A model generated the notes under the pieces. It was not told the DNA's origin. It worked only from the letters and a program-made list of their open reading frames with translations, and did no database searches. Position numbers and translations under genes: made by a program. From Devosia sp. Root413D1 (lineage in GTDB: Bacteria > Pseudomonadota > Alphaproteobacteria > Rhizobiales > Devosiaceae), in the NCBI RefSeq assembly GCF_001425235.1, contig NZ_LMEA01000012.1, positions 348,391 through 412,390 of the forward strand: a stretch of DNA of 64,000 nt. Direction: 5' to 3'. The stretch's first letter is position 1; each line of letters opens with the position of its first letter. Shown here in pieces: positions 8,251 through 17,378 of the stretch.

Positions 8251-10014
8251 ATGGAACATGTTTTGTCGCGCCGCCTGGCGGCGGTGTTGTGTGCGGACGT
8301 AGCGGGATACAGCGCCCTGATTGGCGCTGACGAATCCGGCACCGTCGCTGCGCTGAAGGGACACCAGACTGCCGTGCTCCAGCTGCTGCAGCGGCATGGC
8401 GGGCGGGTGGTCGACCTTGCCGGCGACGGCATCGTCGCCGAGTTCTCCAGCACAGTCTCAGCCGTTGAAGCCGCCGTCGCCATGCAGGCGCTGATGGCCG
8501 AGCGCAATGCCGACGTGCCGGCCAACAAGCGGCTGATCTTCCGCGTCGGCGTCAACCAGGGCGATGTGGTGCACGATGATTCCCACATCTATGGCGACGG
8601 TATCAACGTCGCGGCGCGGCTGCAGCAGATCGGCGAGCCCGGCGGTGTCTATGTTTCGGGCAAGGTGTTCGAGGAGGTCCGCGACCGGATGAAGACCGGG
8701 TTCCGCGACCTCGGCGAGCGCGAGCTGAAGAATATCGCCCGGCCGGTGCGGGTGTTCGAGGTGGTGACCGGGGTCGGCCGAAGTACCAGATCGCCGGAGT
8801 TCGGTCCTGTAACGCCGCGGCGGCCGACGGTCGCCGTACTGCCGTTCGACAATATGGGCGGCGACAGCGAGCAGGAATATTTCGCCGACGGGGTGGTCGA
8901 GGACATCATCACCGCGCTGAGCCGGTTCCGCGATTTCGCGGTAGTCGCCCGCAATTCGAGCTTCGTCTACAAGGGCCGCGCCGTCGACGTGCGGCAGGTG
9001 GGGCGCGAATTGGGGGTGCGCTACGTGCTCGAGGGCAGCGTGCGGCGAGCCCGCGACCGGCTGCGCATCACCGCGCAGCTGGTGGACGCAATGACCGGCG
9101 CCCACCTCTGGGCTGACAAGTTCGACGGCAAGCTCGACGACGTGTTCGAGTTCCAGGATCAGATCACCCTCAAGGTCGCCTCGGTGGCTGAGCCGACGAT
9201 CCGCTGGGCCGAGATCGAGCGCTCGCGGCGGGAGCGGCCGGACAGTGTCGAGGCCTATGACCTCTATCTGCGCGCCCTGCCGATGCACCTGTCGCAGACC
9301 CGCGACGCCAATGCCGAGGCGATCGCCCTGCTGCTCAAAGCCATCGAGCTCGAGCCGAACAACCCGACCTTCCTCGTCTATGCGGGCAACGCCATGCTGC
9401 ACCGCTCGACCATGGGCTGGCCGGCAATCGGCACCGACGACACGGCGCATGGCATCGAGCTGGTGGAGCGGGCGCTGGCCAATGCGCGCGACGACGCGGT
9501 GGCACTGTCGCTCAGCTCGATGATGCTGATCCATAACCTGCGCGATTACGACCGCGGGCTGATGCTGACGCAGCGGGCGGTGGAGGCCAACCCCAACAAC
9601 CTGACGGTGATGATCTTTGCCGGGATCACGCACCTGCATATCGGCAATGTCGATGATGCGATCGCCTTCAGCGAACACGCGATCCGGCTCAGCCCCAGCC
9701 TCGATGGGGCGCATTGGCCACTGACGGCGATCTCGCACGCGCAGATGATCAAGGAGAACTACGAGGAGGCGCTGGTCTGGGCCAAGCGTTCGGTTTCGGC
9801 CAACCCGAGCTTCGTGTGCACCTACTGGATGCTGGTCGCCGCCAATGCGCATCTGGGACGGATGGACGAAGCCAAGCGCCACCTCCTGACGCTGCGTCGG
9901 CTGTCGCCGGGCGTCACCATCGCCCAGGTCTGGGCGGCGCAGCCGCAGAAGGATGCCTCGCGGACCAAAGCGATCCTCGATGGGCTACGGCTTGCCGGCG
10001 TCGCCGAGCAATAA
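8251..10014 (+). CDS. Class III nucleotide cyclase / TolB-like / TPR protein
   Basis: A 587-residue protein of a type common in rhizobia. Residues 1-170 form an adenylate/guanylate cyclase catalytic domain, with CADVAGYS and LAGDG carrying the two metal-binding Asp and IYGDGINVAARLQ carrying the Asn and Arg of the active site. Residues 188-320 resemble the TolB N-terminal domain (PTVAVLPFDNMGGDSEQEYF). The remainder is TPR-like helical repeats. No signal peptide or membrane span. Probably a soluble cAMP-forming sensor, with the input signal unknown. SD AGGAAG precedes the ATG. Confidence 0.9.
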   Translation: MEHVLSRRLAAVLCADVAGYSALIGADESGTVAALKGHQTAVLQLLQRHGGRVVDLAGDGIVAEFSSTVSAVEAAVAMQALMAERNADVPANKRLIFRVGVNQGDVVHDDSHIYGDGINVAARLQQIGEPGGVYVSGKVFEEVRDRMKTGFRDLGERELKNIARPVRVFEVVTGVGRSTRSPEFGPVTPRRPTVAVLPFDNMGGDSEQEYFADGVVEDIITALSRFRDFAVVARNSSFVYKGRAVDVRQVGRELGVRYVLEGSVRRARDRLRITAQLVDAMTGAHLWADKFDGKLDDVFEFQDQITLKVASVAEPTIRWAEIERSRRERPDSVEAYDLYLRALPMHLSQTRDANAEAIALLLKAIELEPNNPTFLVYAGNAMLHRSTMGWPAIGTDDTAHGIELVERALANARDDAVALSLSSMMLIHNLRDYDRGLMLTQRAVEANPNNLTVMIFAGITHLHIGNVDDAIAFSEHAIRLSPSLDGAHWPLTAISHAQMIKENYEEALVWAKRSVSANPSFVCTYWMLVAANAHLGRMDEAKRHLLTLRRLSPGVTIAQVWAAQPQKDASRTKAILDGLRLAGVAEQ

Positions 10015-10091
10015 TCGCTTCGCACCAGGACGGCCCGACATACGGTCACAATAGGTTCATATGGAACGGGCACCCCTCCCCCGAGCTATCC

Positions 10092-11027
10092 ATGGGTGCA
10101 CCGATGAACGATCACGAAGCCAAGACCCCGGCCGAACTCGAGCGGATCAAGCAGGCGATCGCCGACGATTTCGACGAAGAGCTGGAAATGCAGATGGAAG
10201 ACGACCGGCTCGATGAGCTGGTCGCCGAGGGGATGTCCGGCCCGGCCGATGATACGATCGACCGCAAGGTGTATTTCCGCGAGCTGTTCCGGCTGCAGCA
10301 CGAGCTGGTGAAGCTGCAGGATTGGGTGGCCTACAAGAAGCTCAAGATGGTGGTGCTGTTCGAAGGCCGCGACTCGGCCGGCAAGGGCGGCGCCATCAAG
10401 CGGGTGACGCAACGGCTCAACCCGCGCGTGGCGCGGGTGGTGGCGCTGCCGGCGCCGACCGAGCGCGAGCGGCACCAGTGGTATTTCCAGCGCTACGTGC
10501 CGCATCTGCCGACGGCAGGCGAAATGGTGCTGTTCGACCGCTCCTGGTACAACCGTGCCGGCGTCGAGCGAGTGATGGGGTTCTGCACGCCGGACGAGCT
10601 CGAAGAGTTCTTCCGCACCGTGCCGGAGTTCGAGCGCATGCTGGTTCGCTCGGGCATCATCCTCGTCAAATACTGGTTCTCGATCACCGACGAGGAGCAG
10701 GAATTCCGCTTCAAAATGCGGCTGCACGATCCGCTGAAGCAGTGGAAACTCAGCCCCATGGACCTCGAAAGCCGGGTGCACTGGGAAGAGTACACCAAGG
10801 CCAAGGAAGAGATGTTCGACCGCACCCACACCGAGGAAGCGCCCTGGTGGGTGGTACAGGCGGTGGACAAGAAGCGGGCGCGGCTCAACTGCATTGCGCA
10901 TCTCTTGAGCCAGGTGAACTACGAGGACGTGCCCAAGCAGGACGTGCAGCTGCCCGACCGGGTGCGGCACGCCGACTACGTGCGCCACGCGGTGAAACCG
11001 GAGCTCTATGTGCCGGAGGCTTACTGA
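10092..11027 (+). CDS. ppk2: Polyphosphate kinase 2 family protein
   Basis: Transfers phosphate between polyphosphate and a nucleotide, typically polyphosphate-driven phosphorylation of a nucleoside diphosphate. About 311 residues from ATG 10092; a second ATG at 10104 is equally possible. The Walker A-like loop FEGRDSAGKGGAIKRV and the lid/Walker B region FDRSWYNRAGVERVMGFC are both present, giving a single-domain (class I type) enzyme. The acidic N-terminal 40 residues are likely flexible. It stands alone, 77 bases after the cyclase gene. Confidence 0.93.
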   Translation: MGAPMNDHEAKTPAELERIKQAIADDFDEELEMQMEDDRLDELVAEGMSGPADDTIDRKVYFRELFRLQHELVKLQDWVAYKKLKMVVLFEGRDSAGKGGAIKRVTQRLNPRVARVVALPAPTERERHQWYFQRYVPHLPTAGEMVLFDRSWYNRAGVERVMGFCTPDELEEFFRTVPEFERMLVRSGIILVKYWFSITDEEQEFRFKMRLHDPLKQWKLSPMDLESRVHWEEYTKAKEEMFDRTHTEEAPWWVVQAVDKKRARLNCIAHLLSQVNYEDVPKQDVQLPDRVRHADYVRHAVKPELYVPEAY

Positions 11028-11144
11028 GCGAGGCTACCCCGCGCCCTAACCCTTCCGTGAGGTCGCAAGAATATCGCCTACACCCCTTTGAGCTGAGATG
11101 CCCCGCTTCATTGTGGGGCAGAGGCCAATCGCTTGACGTGGCTG

Positions 11145-11366
11145 CTAGCTCATCTCTTTGCCATACGCCGCGTAGAATGCGGCCGCGAGGGTCTCGAACC
11201 TGACACTCTGATAGGTTTCCGGCAGGTGATAGGTGATTTTGCCCGGATGCCACTGAATCTTGAGTAGCTTGCGGTCGAGAGTCAGATAGGCGATCGGCGG
11301 GAACAGAAATTCCATGCCGATGCCGATGACGTCGAAGTTCGGCTCCCGGATGAATTCCGGTTCCAT
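11145..11366 (-). CDS. Small hypothetical protein
   Basis: A 73-residue protein with no family I recognise. Start 11366 is chosen because GGAGG sits six bases upstream; an in-frame ATG at 11378 precedes that site. The sequence mixes aromatic and hydrophobic residues (GMEFLFPPIAYLTLDRKLLK), has no signal peptide, and shows the usual coding bias. It faces away from sthA and overlaps no other gene. Confidence 0.6.
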   Translation of the reverse strand: MEPEFIREPNFDVIGIGMEFLFPPIAYLTLDRKLLKIQWHPGKITYHLPETYQSVRFETLAAAFYAAYGKEMS

Positions 11367-11410
11367 CGAAACCTCCATTCACGTTGCCTGCGTCCAGGGT
11401 CAATTGGCGG

Positions 11411-11431
11411 GCATCCCGTCATTCGGGATGC
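11411..11431. other. Perfect 8-bp stem-loop upstream of sthA
   Basis: GCATCCCG (11411-11418), loop TCATT, CGGGATGC (11424-11431). No T-run on either side, so probably not an intrinsic terminator. It lies in the divergent region between the small hypothetical gene and sthA, where it could be a protein-binding site or an RNA structure. Confidence 0.5.
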
Positions 11432-11594
11432 TCAAATCGAACCGACAGTTTGCTTATGATCGTACAGTCTCCCCCGCGCCACAATCTCGGACCTCGTATT
11501 GAGGGCAGAAAGCGCGGTGCATTCCCGCCATGCAGCCTTTGCCATGTGAGCTTCATCTGCCGCGTGCAACAGTCAGTCTCGGGGGACAGCACAC

Positions 11595-12995
11595 ATGGAC
11601 ACTTTCGATCTGATCGTCATCGGCTCGGGTCCGGCCGGGCGGCGGGCGGCTATTCAGGCGGCCAAGCTCGGCAAGGCGGTGCTGGTGGTGGAGAACCGGC
11701 TGCGGGTCGGCGGGGTGTCGGTGCACACCGGCACGATCCCGTCGAAGACGCTGCGTGAAACGGTGCTCAACCTCTCGGGCTGGCGCGAGCGCGGCTTTTA
11801 CGGGCTCGCCTACCGGGTGAAGAAGGAAATCGAGGGCAAGGATCTCGGGGCGCGGCTGCGGATGACGCTCGACCACGAGATCGACGTGCTGGAGCACCAG
11901 TTTGCCCGCAACGGGGTGCGGACGGTGGCCGGGCGGGCCCGCTTCGTCAGCCCGCAGCGGATCGCCATCAAGAACGGCAGCGAGGGCGAAAGCGAATACG
12001 AAGCCGAGCGTTTCGTCATCGCGGTCGGCACGGCGCCGTACCGGCCCAAGCACATCCCGTTCAACCAGGCCAACGTGTTCGACAGCGACGACGTGGCGTC
12101 GGACCCCAAGGTGCCCAGGAGCCTGACGGTGGTGGGCGCCGGGGTGATCGGCATCGAGTATGCGACGATCTTTTCGGCGCTCGACGTGCCGGTGACGCTG
12201 GTAGAACCGCGCGAGAATTTCCTCGAGTTCATCGACCGCGAGATCATCGACGAGTTCGTGCACGAGCTGAGGAAGCGCGGCATGCAGTTGCGCCTTGGTG
12301 TGAAGGTGGAAAAGGTCGAGGTCGACGCCGCCGGCTTTGCCGTGAGCTCGCTGAGCGACGGGCGGCAGATCCGCACCGAGGCGCTGCTCTACTGCGCCGG
12401 CCGGGTCGGCGCGACGGCGGCGCTGGAGCTCGAGGCCTGCGGGCTGACCGCCGACGAGCGTGGACGGCTGACCGTGGACCCGCGGACCTTCCAGACCGCG
12501 GTGCCGCACATCTATGCGGCAGGCGATGTGATCGGCTTTCCCTCGCTCGCCTCCACCTCGATGGAACAGGGGCGGATCGCCGCCTGCCATGCGTTCGGCG
12601 CGCCGATGCCCCCTGCCCCCGAATATTTCCCCTACGGCATCTACGCGGTGCCGGAGATCTCGACGGTCGGGCTGACCGAGCAGCAGCTCAAGGCCAAGGG
12701 CGTCCCCTATGAGTGCGGCGTAGCGCGGTTCCGCGAGACCTCGCGCGGGCACATCATGGGGCTGCAATCGGGGATGATGAAGCTGCTATTCTCGCTCGAC
12801 GATCGCAAGCTCATGGGCTGCCACATCATCGGCGAAGGGGCGACCGAGCTGGTGCATATCGGCCAGGCGGTGCTGAACCTGGGCGGTACGGTCGACTATT
12901 TTGTCGAGAACACCTTCAACTACCCGACCCTCGCCGAAGCCTACAAGATCGCGGCGCTCGATGCGTTCAACCGGATGCCGGGGCGAGCGCACTAA
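11595..12995 (+). CDS. sthA: Soluble pyridine nucleotide transhydrogenase
   Basis: Cytosolic flavoprotein that transfers hydride between NADPH and NAD+. 466 residues, the normal length. The N-terminal FAD site is VIGSGPAGRRAAIQAAKLG and the central NAD(P) site is VVGAGVIGIEYATIF. The related lipoamide dehydrogenases carry a CxxxxC redox pair after GG; here the stretch is GGVSVHTGTIPSKTLRE with no cysteines, the hallmark of SthA. The C-terminal dimerisation domain ends normally. SD GGGGGA lies eight bases before the ATG. Apparently monocistronic. Confidence 0.93.
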   Translation: MDTFDLIVIGSGPAGRRAAIQAAKLGKAVLVVENRLRVGGVSVHTGTIPSKTLRETVLNLSGWRERGFYGLAYRVKKEIEGKDLGARLRMTLDHEIDVLEHQFARNGVRTVAGRARFVSPQRIAIKNGSEGESEYEAERFVIAVGTAPYRPKHIPFNQANVFDSDDVASDPKVPRSLTVVGAGVIGIEYATIFSALDVPVTLVEPRENFLEFIDREIIDEFVHELRKRGMQLRLGVKVEKVEVDAAGFAVSSLSDGRQIRTEALLYCAGRVGATAALELEACGLTADERGRLTVDPRTFQTAVPHIYAAGDVIGFPSLASTSMEQGRIAACHAFGAPMPPAPEYFPYGIYAVPEISTVGLTEQQLKAKGVPYECGVARFRETSRGHIMGLQSGMMKLLFSLDDRKLMGCHIIGEGATELVHIGQAVLNLGGTVDYFVENTFNYPTLAEAYKIAALDAFNRMPGRAH

Positions 12996-13012
12996 CGTGC
13001 AGTGTGCTTGGC

Positions 13013-13143
13013 GCCCCTCACCCTGGCCCTCTCCCCAGGGGGGCGAGGGGACGCACTTTGCACCGGCAGTGCCACATCGCCCCCTCGCCCCTTTGGGGAG
13101 AGGGTGGCGGATGAGGCCGAAGGCCTCACCGCGGGGTGAGGGG
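13013..13143. repeat. Palindromic repeat, CCCTCTCCCC family, copy 1
   Basis: Outer arms CCCCTCACCC and GGGGTGAGGGG enclose inner GC-rich arms and a distinctive core (ACGCACTTTGCACCGGCAG then a few bases later CCACATCGCCCCCTC). The same core, almost base for base, recurs at 62216-62320. It follows the sthA stop and may form a stable RNA hairpin at the 3' end of that message. Confidence 0.85.
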
Positions 13144-13223
13144 TAGCCAAGCGCTCGATTCCCAAAATGTCGAATCCCCCAAGGCCGGCTCGACCATCCC
13201 TGTGACAAGCACAGGAGATGGAC

Positions 13224-13523
13224 ATGGACTGGACGCGTATGGGCATGCAGTGGCCCGAAGACGAGGCCGTCGAGCGGCTGGCGGCCCAACGGGCCTGGGC
13301 ATTGGGCATCGGGACCAGGATCGAGCGCGGCGATGACGAGTTACGGCATCTGGCCGCCTTGAAGCAGGCTGAAGCGAGGGGTAAGGGTCGTGCCTCAATT
13401 TTCGCGAAGGTTTTCCAATGGCTCAGGGCAACACCCCTATCGATCCGGTCAAACTCGACAAGCTCGCGGAAGTCGCGATCAAGGTGGGGCTCCAGCTGCA
13501 GCCCGGGCAGGACCTGGTCCTGA
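13224..13523 (+). CDS. Possible small protein overlapping the M29 aminopeptidase start
   Basis: An ATG at 13224 is preceded by AGGAG and opens a 99-codon frame. The first 55-60 codons show strong G/C preference in third positions, as in real genes here, and encode a charged helical sequence. After that the frame runs out of its biased region and overlaps the aminopeptidase gene by 106 bases. It may be a small gene that lost its own stop, or an upstream frame that couples translation. I recognise no family. Confidence 0.4.
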   Translation: MDWTRMGMQWPEDEAVERLAAQRAWALGIGTRIERGDDELRHLAALKQAEARGKGRASIFAKVFQWLRATPLSIRSNSTSSRKSRSRWGSSCSPGRTWS

Positions 13524-14662
13524 CGGCGCCCATGGCGGCGTTGCCACTGGTGCGCAAGATCACCGAGCACGCCTACAAGGCCGGCGCCGGCATCGTGCAG
13601 CCGATCTTTTCGGACGAGGAGATCACCCTCAACCGCTATCGGCACGCCGCGGACGCGAGCTTCGACAAGGCACCGGGCTGGCTGTTCGAGGGCATGGCCA
13701 AGGCGTTCGACGGCAATGCGGCGCGGCTCGCCATTTCGGGCGACAACCCGATGATGCTGGCGGGCGAAGATCCGGCCAAGGTAGCGCGCGCCAACCGCGC
13801 GACCTCGATGGCCTATAAGCCGGCGCTGGAGAAGATCACTGGCTTCGACATCAACTGGAACATCGTCTCCTACCCCAATGCCAGCTGGGCCCGGCTGGTC
13901 TTCCCCAACGATCCCGAAGAGGTGGCGGTGAAGAAGCTCGCCGACGCGATCTTTGCGGCGAGCCGGGTCGATGTCGAGGATCCGATCGGCGCCTGGAAGG
14001 CGCATAATGCCAAGCTTAAGGAGCGCTGGACCTGGCTCAACGGCCAGCAGTTCGCCTCGCTGCACTATGTCGGCCCGGGCACCGACCTCACGATTGGCCT
14101 TGCAGATGAGCACCGCTGGAAGGGCGGCGCGTCGGAGGCCAAGAACGGCATCACCTGCAACCCGAACATCCCCACAGAGGAAGTGTTCACCACCCCGCAC
14201 AGCCAGCGCGTCGAGGGCTATGTCCGCTCGACCAAGCCGCTCAGCCATAACGGTACGCTGATCGCCGATATCGAGGTGAAGTTCGAGGGTGGGCGGATCG
14301 TCGAAGCCAAGGCTTCGAAGGGCGAGGCCGTGCTGCAGAAGGTGCTCGACACCGACGAGGGCTCGCGCCGGCTGGGCGAAGTGGCGCTGGTACCGCACTC
14401 GTCGCCGATTTCGAAGAGCGGCGTGCTGTTCTACAATACGCTGTTCGATGAAAATGCCGCGAGCCACATCGCGCTCGGCCAGTGCTACGCCGACTGCTTC
14501 ATCAACGGCACCAAGATGAGCCAGGACGAGATCGCCAAGCGCGGCGGCAACAAGAGCCTGATCCACATCGACTGGATGATCGGTTCGGACAAGATCGATA
14601 TCGACGGCCTCAAGGCCGACGGCTCGAAGGTGCCGGTGATGCGCAAGGGCGAGTGGGCCTGA
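13418..14662 (+). CDS. M29-family aminopeptidase
   Basis: A 414-residue metallo-aminopeptidase of the M29 (AmpS/AmpT) family, cytosolic, removing N-terminal residues with a two-metal site. Motifs characteristic of the family are NPNIPTEEVFTTP (metal-binding Glu pair, near residue 250), ASHIALGQ (His) and HIDWMIGS (His and Asp near residue 385). Length is normal. SD AAGG is seven bases before the ATG. Not obviously in an operon apart from the possible small gene it overlaps. Confidence 0.92.
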   Translation: MAQGNTPIDPVKLDKLAEVAIKVGLQLQPGQDLVLTAPMAALPLVRKITEHAYKAGAGIVQPIFSDEEITLNRYRHAADASFDKAPGWLFEGMAKAFDGNAARLAISGDNPMMLAGEDPAKVARANRATSMAYKPALEKITGFDINWNIVSYPNASWARLVFPNDPEEVAVKKLADAIFAASRVDVEDPIGAWKAHNAKLKERWTWLNGQQFASLHYVGPGTDLTIGLADEHRWKGGASEAKNGITCNPNIPTEEVFTTPHSQRVEGYVRSTKPLSHNGTLIADIEVKFEGGRIVEAKASKGEAVLQKVLDTDEGSRRLGEVALVPHSSPISKSGVLFYNTLFDENAASHIALGQCYADCFINGTKMSQDEIAKRGGNKSLIHIDWMIGSDKIDIDGLKADGSKVPVMRKGEWA

Positions 14663-14720
14663 TCGAGAGGGATCGCTGGTCCGCGTTCAGCGAACCTTAA
14701 CCACCGGCGCAGTTGTCATC

Positions 14721-14744
14721 ACGGCGGCGAGCATTCGCCGCCGT
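14721..14744. other. Perfect 10-bp stem-loop downstream of the aminopeptidase
   Basis: ACGGCGGCGA, loop GCAT, TCGCCGCCGT. It lies 58 bases after the stop and 66 bases before the next gene. No T-run follows. It could act as a transcript-end hairpin. Confidence 0.5.
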
Positions 14745-14810
14745 CTCACACATGCGATTAATGTTTTGGCGCGTTCGGCTGCGTAGCATCCTCGTGAGGC
14801 TGAGGATCGC

Positions 14811-17306
14811 ATGCGCAACACAGGCACCGTGTCGAGGGGCACACCGCCGGCTGAGGCTGCCGCAGAGACGCTGCGGCAGATCGGCAGCGCGACCGGCATT
14901 TCTGTGTGGACCTGGCACGCGCTGACCGACCGGGTCTACCATTCGGCCACCACCATTCGCGGCGAAGCGCTCGACCAGGGCGTACCGCTCGCGGCGACAC
15001 TGGCAAAGCTGCATGCCTCGGATCGGGCGCGCGTCCGCCGCCGGATGCATGCAGCAGTGCGCAGCGGGAAATCCGGCGCCTTCCGTTTCCGCAGCCTGCC
15101 GGTCGGCGGGACGGCCCGCGAATACAGCGCGGCGCACTATCCGCTCGGGCCGAACGAAGTGCAGGTGATCGTGCAGGACGTGACCCGCACGACGCTGGCC
15201 GAGCGGGCGCTGCGCGAGAGCGAAGACCATTACCGCACCGCCGTCGACCTCAACCCGGAAGTGATGTGGCTCGCCGACCCCGAGGGCAACATCATCGAGT
15301 TCGGGCCGCGCTGGCTCGAGATGGTCGACCTCAACACCGAAGAGACGCTGGGCCAGGGCTGGGCGAGCGTCGTGCACCCCGACGACCTCGAACCGACCAT
15401 TGCCGACTGGACCCGATCGCTCGAAAGCGGCGAGCCGCTCGACATCACCTATCGCATCCGGCTGAAGAGCGGCGTCTATCGCTGGATGCGGGCGCGGGCG
15501 GCGGCGCGCCGCGACAAGCTCGGACAGATCGTCCGCTGGTACGGCACGCTCGAGGATATCCATGACCGCCGGGTGGCGGAGGCGGCGCTGCGCGAAAGCG
15601 AGGAGTTCGCTCGCTCGATCCTCGAGGCGAGCACGATGGCGATCGAGGTGCTGGATGGTGCGGGCCGACTGATCTTCATGAACGGTCCCGGCGTCCGCAT
15701 CATGGAGGTCGATGACTTCGAGGCGATCCGGGGGGTGCCGTTCGAGCAGTTCTGGCCTGAGGACCAGCGCGCGACGATCCGCGCGGCGATCGCTGCAGCA
15801 CAGCAGGGCGAGACGGTGCGCCACACGCTGTTCGGGCCGACAGCCAAGGGCAAGGCGCGCTGGTGGGACCTCAGCGTGTCGCCGATCCTGGGCGCCGGTG
15901 GCGAGGTGGCGCGGCTCCTGGCGCTGTCGCGCGATGTGACCGAAGCCAAGCAGAATGAGGCCGAGGTGGTGGCCGGGGCGAAGCGGCTCGAATATCTGGC
16001 GCGGCACGACACGCTGACGGGCCTGCCCAACCGCATGCAGTTCCAGGAGGGAATGGATGCAGCGCTGCTGACGCTGAGGGCCGGCGGGACGCTGGCGGTG
16101 CTGTCGATCGACCTCGACGACTTCAAGCTGGTGAATGATACGCTGGGGCATCTGGCCGGCGACGTGCTGCTGCGCGAGGTGGCCGGGCGGCTCAACCGCT
16201 GCGCCGGCAAGCGCGACCTGGTGGCACGGCTCGGTGGCGACGAGTTCGCGCTGCTGATGCCGGTGGAGCGCCCCGAGGATGCGGCGATCACGGCCCAGGC
16301 CATCCTCGCGGCGCTGGCCATCCCATTCGAGATCGACGGTGAAACGGTGAGCATCGGCGCCAGTATCGGCATTGCCGTCGCGCCGCGCGACGGGCTCAGC
16401 ACCGAGAGCCTCCTGCAATTTGCCGACGTGGCGCTCTACCGGGTGAAGAGCGACAAGGGGCGCGATTTCCGCTTCTTCGAGCCGGCCATGGATCAGGCGC
16501 TGCGTGAGCGGCGCGAAATGAAGCGCGACCTGTCGCTGGCGCTGGGCCGGGGCGAGCTGCGGGTGGTGTACCAGCCGCAGATCGATATCGGCAGCAACCG
16601 GCTGGTCGGCTTCGAGGCGCTGCTGCGCTGGGAGTGTGCGGCGCATGGCGTGGTGTCGCCAATGGTGTTCATTCCGCTGGCCGAGGAAAGCGGACTGATC
16701 GATGCGATCGGCGCCTTCGTGTTGCGCGAGGCCTGTGCCGAGGCGACGCATTGGCCTGAGGCGCTGTCGCTGGCGGTGAACCTGTCGCCGGCACAGTTCC
16801 GCAACCGCGCCGTGGTGCGCACCGTCACCGATGCGCTGGCGGAGACCGGCTTTGCGCCGGGGCGGCTGGAACTCGAGATCACCGAGTCGGTGCTGTTCGA
16901 CGAGAGCGCCGAGGCGCTGGCCTCGCTCGAGGAACTGCACCGGATGGGCATCAGGGTAGCGCTCGACGATTTCGGCACCGGCTATTCGTCGCTGAGCTAT
17001 CTCAGGCGCTTCGCCTTCGACAAGATCAAGATCGACCGCAGCTTCGTCGCCGATCTGCCGGGGGCAGAGGACTCGGCGGCGATCGTCCGTGCCATTATCG
17101 GGCTCGGCCGCTCGCTGAAGACGCGGGTGACGGCCGAAGGCGTCGAGAGCTGGGAGCAGTTGCTGATGCTCAGGGCCGAAGGCTGCAACGAGGCGCAGGG
17201 CTACCTGTTCAGCCCGCCGCTGCCGCAGGCCGAAGCGCGGGCGCTGGCAAAGGCTGGGCTTGTCGCCTCACGCTCGGCGAGCGAACGCCGGCAACGCCAC
17301 GGCTGA
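14811..17306 (+). CDS. PAS-GGDEF-EAL cyclic-di-GMP signalling protein
   Basis: An 831-residue cytosolic protein with three PAS-like regions (about residues 25-120, 135-255 and 262-385), a GGDEF domain (about 390-555) and an EAL domain (about 565-815). The GGDEF core LGGDEF and the EAL core FEALLRW, NLSP and DDFGTGYSSL are intact, so both cyclase and phosphodiesterase activities are possible. No membrane span is visible, so it senses an internal signal. A PAS-only protein follows 72 bases later and may be a partner. SD GAGG before the ATG. Confidence 0.93.
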   Translation: MRNTGTVSRGTPPAEAAAETLRQIGSATGISVWTWHALTDRVYHSATTIRGEALDQGVPLAATLAKLHASDRARVRRRMHAAVRSGKSGAFRFRSLPVGGTAREYSAAHYPLGPNEVQVIVQDVTRTTLAERALRESEDHYRTAVDLNPEVMWLADPEGNIIEFGPRWLEMVDLNTEETLGQGWASVVHPDDLEPTIADWTRSLESGEPLDITYRIRLKSGVYRWMRARAAARRDKLGQIVRWYGTLEDIHDRRVAEAALRESEEFARSILEASTMAIEVLDGAGRLIFMNGPGVRIMEVDDFEAIRGVPFEQFWPEDQRATIRAAIAAAQQGETVRHTLFGPTAKGKARWWDLSVSPILGAGGEVARLLALSRDVTEAKQNEAEVVAGAKRLEYLARHDTLTGLPNRMQFQEGMDAALLTLRAGGTLAVLSIDLDDFKLVNDTLGHLAGDVLLREVAGRLNRCAGKRDLVARLGGDEFALLMPVERPEDAAITAQAILAALAIPFEIDGETVSIGASIGIAVAPRDGLSTESLLQFADVALYRVKSDKGRDFRFFEPAMDQALRERREMKRDLSLALGRGELRVVYQPQIDIGSNRLVGFEALLRWECAAHGVVSPMVFIPLAEESGLIDAIGAFVLREACAEATHWPEALSLAVNLSPAQFRNRAVVRTVTDALAETGFAPGRLELEITESVLFDESAEALASLEELHRMGIRVALDDFGTGYSSLSYLRRFAFDKIKIDRSFVADLPGAEDSAAIVRAIIGLGRSLKTRVTAEGVESWEQLLMLRAEGCNEAQGYLFSPPLPQAEARALAKAGLVASRSASERRQRHG

Positions 17307-17378
17307 TACACACCAATACTTAACCGGGCTGCGGCTAGCGTTCCCGCCAGCTCCCTTCCTGCCCCGTCACGGACCCCG

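Noticed and set aside
14697-16940. A 747-codon frame antisense to the GGDEF-EAL gene
   Set aside because: Low-complexity His/Arg/Gln-rich translation without motifs, fully covered by a well-supported gene on the other strand.
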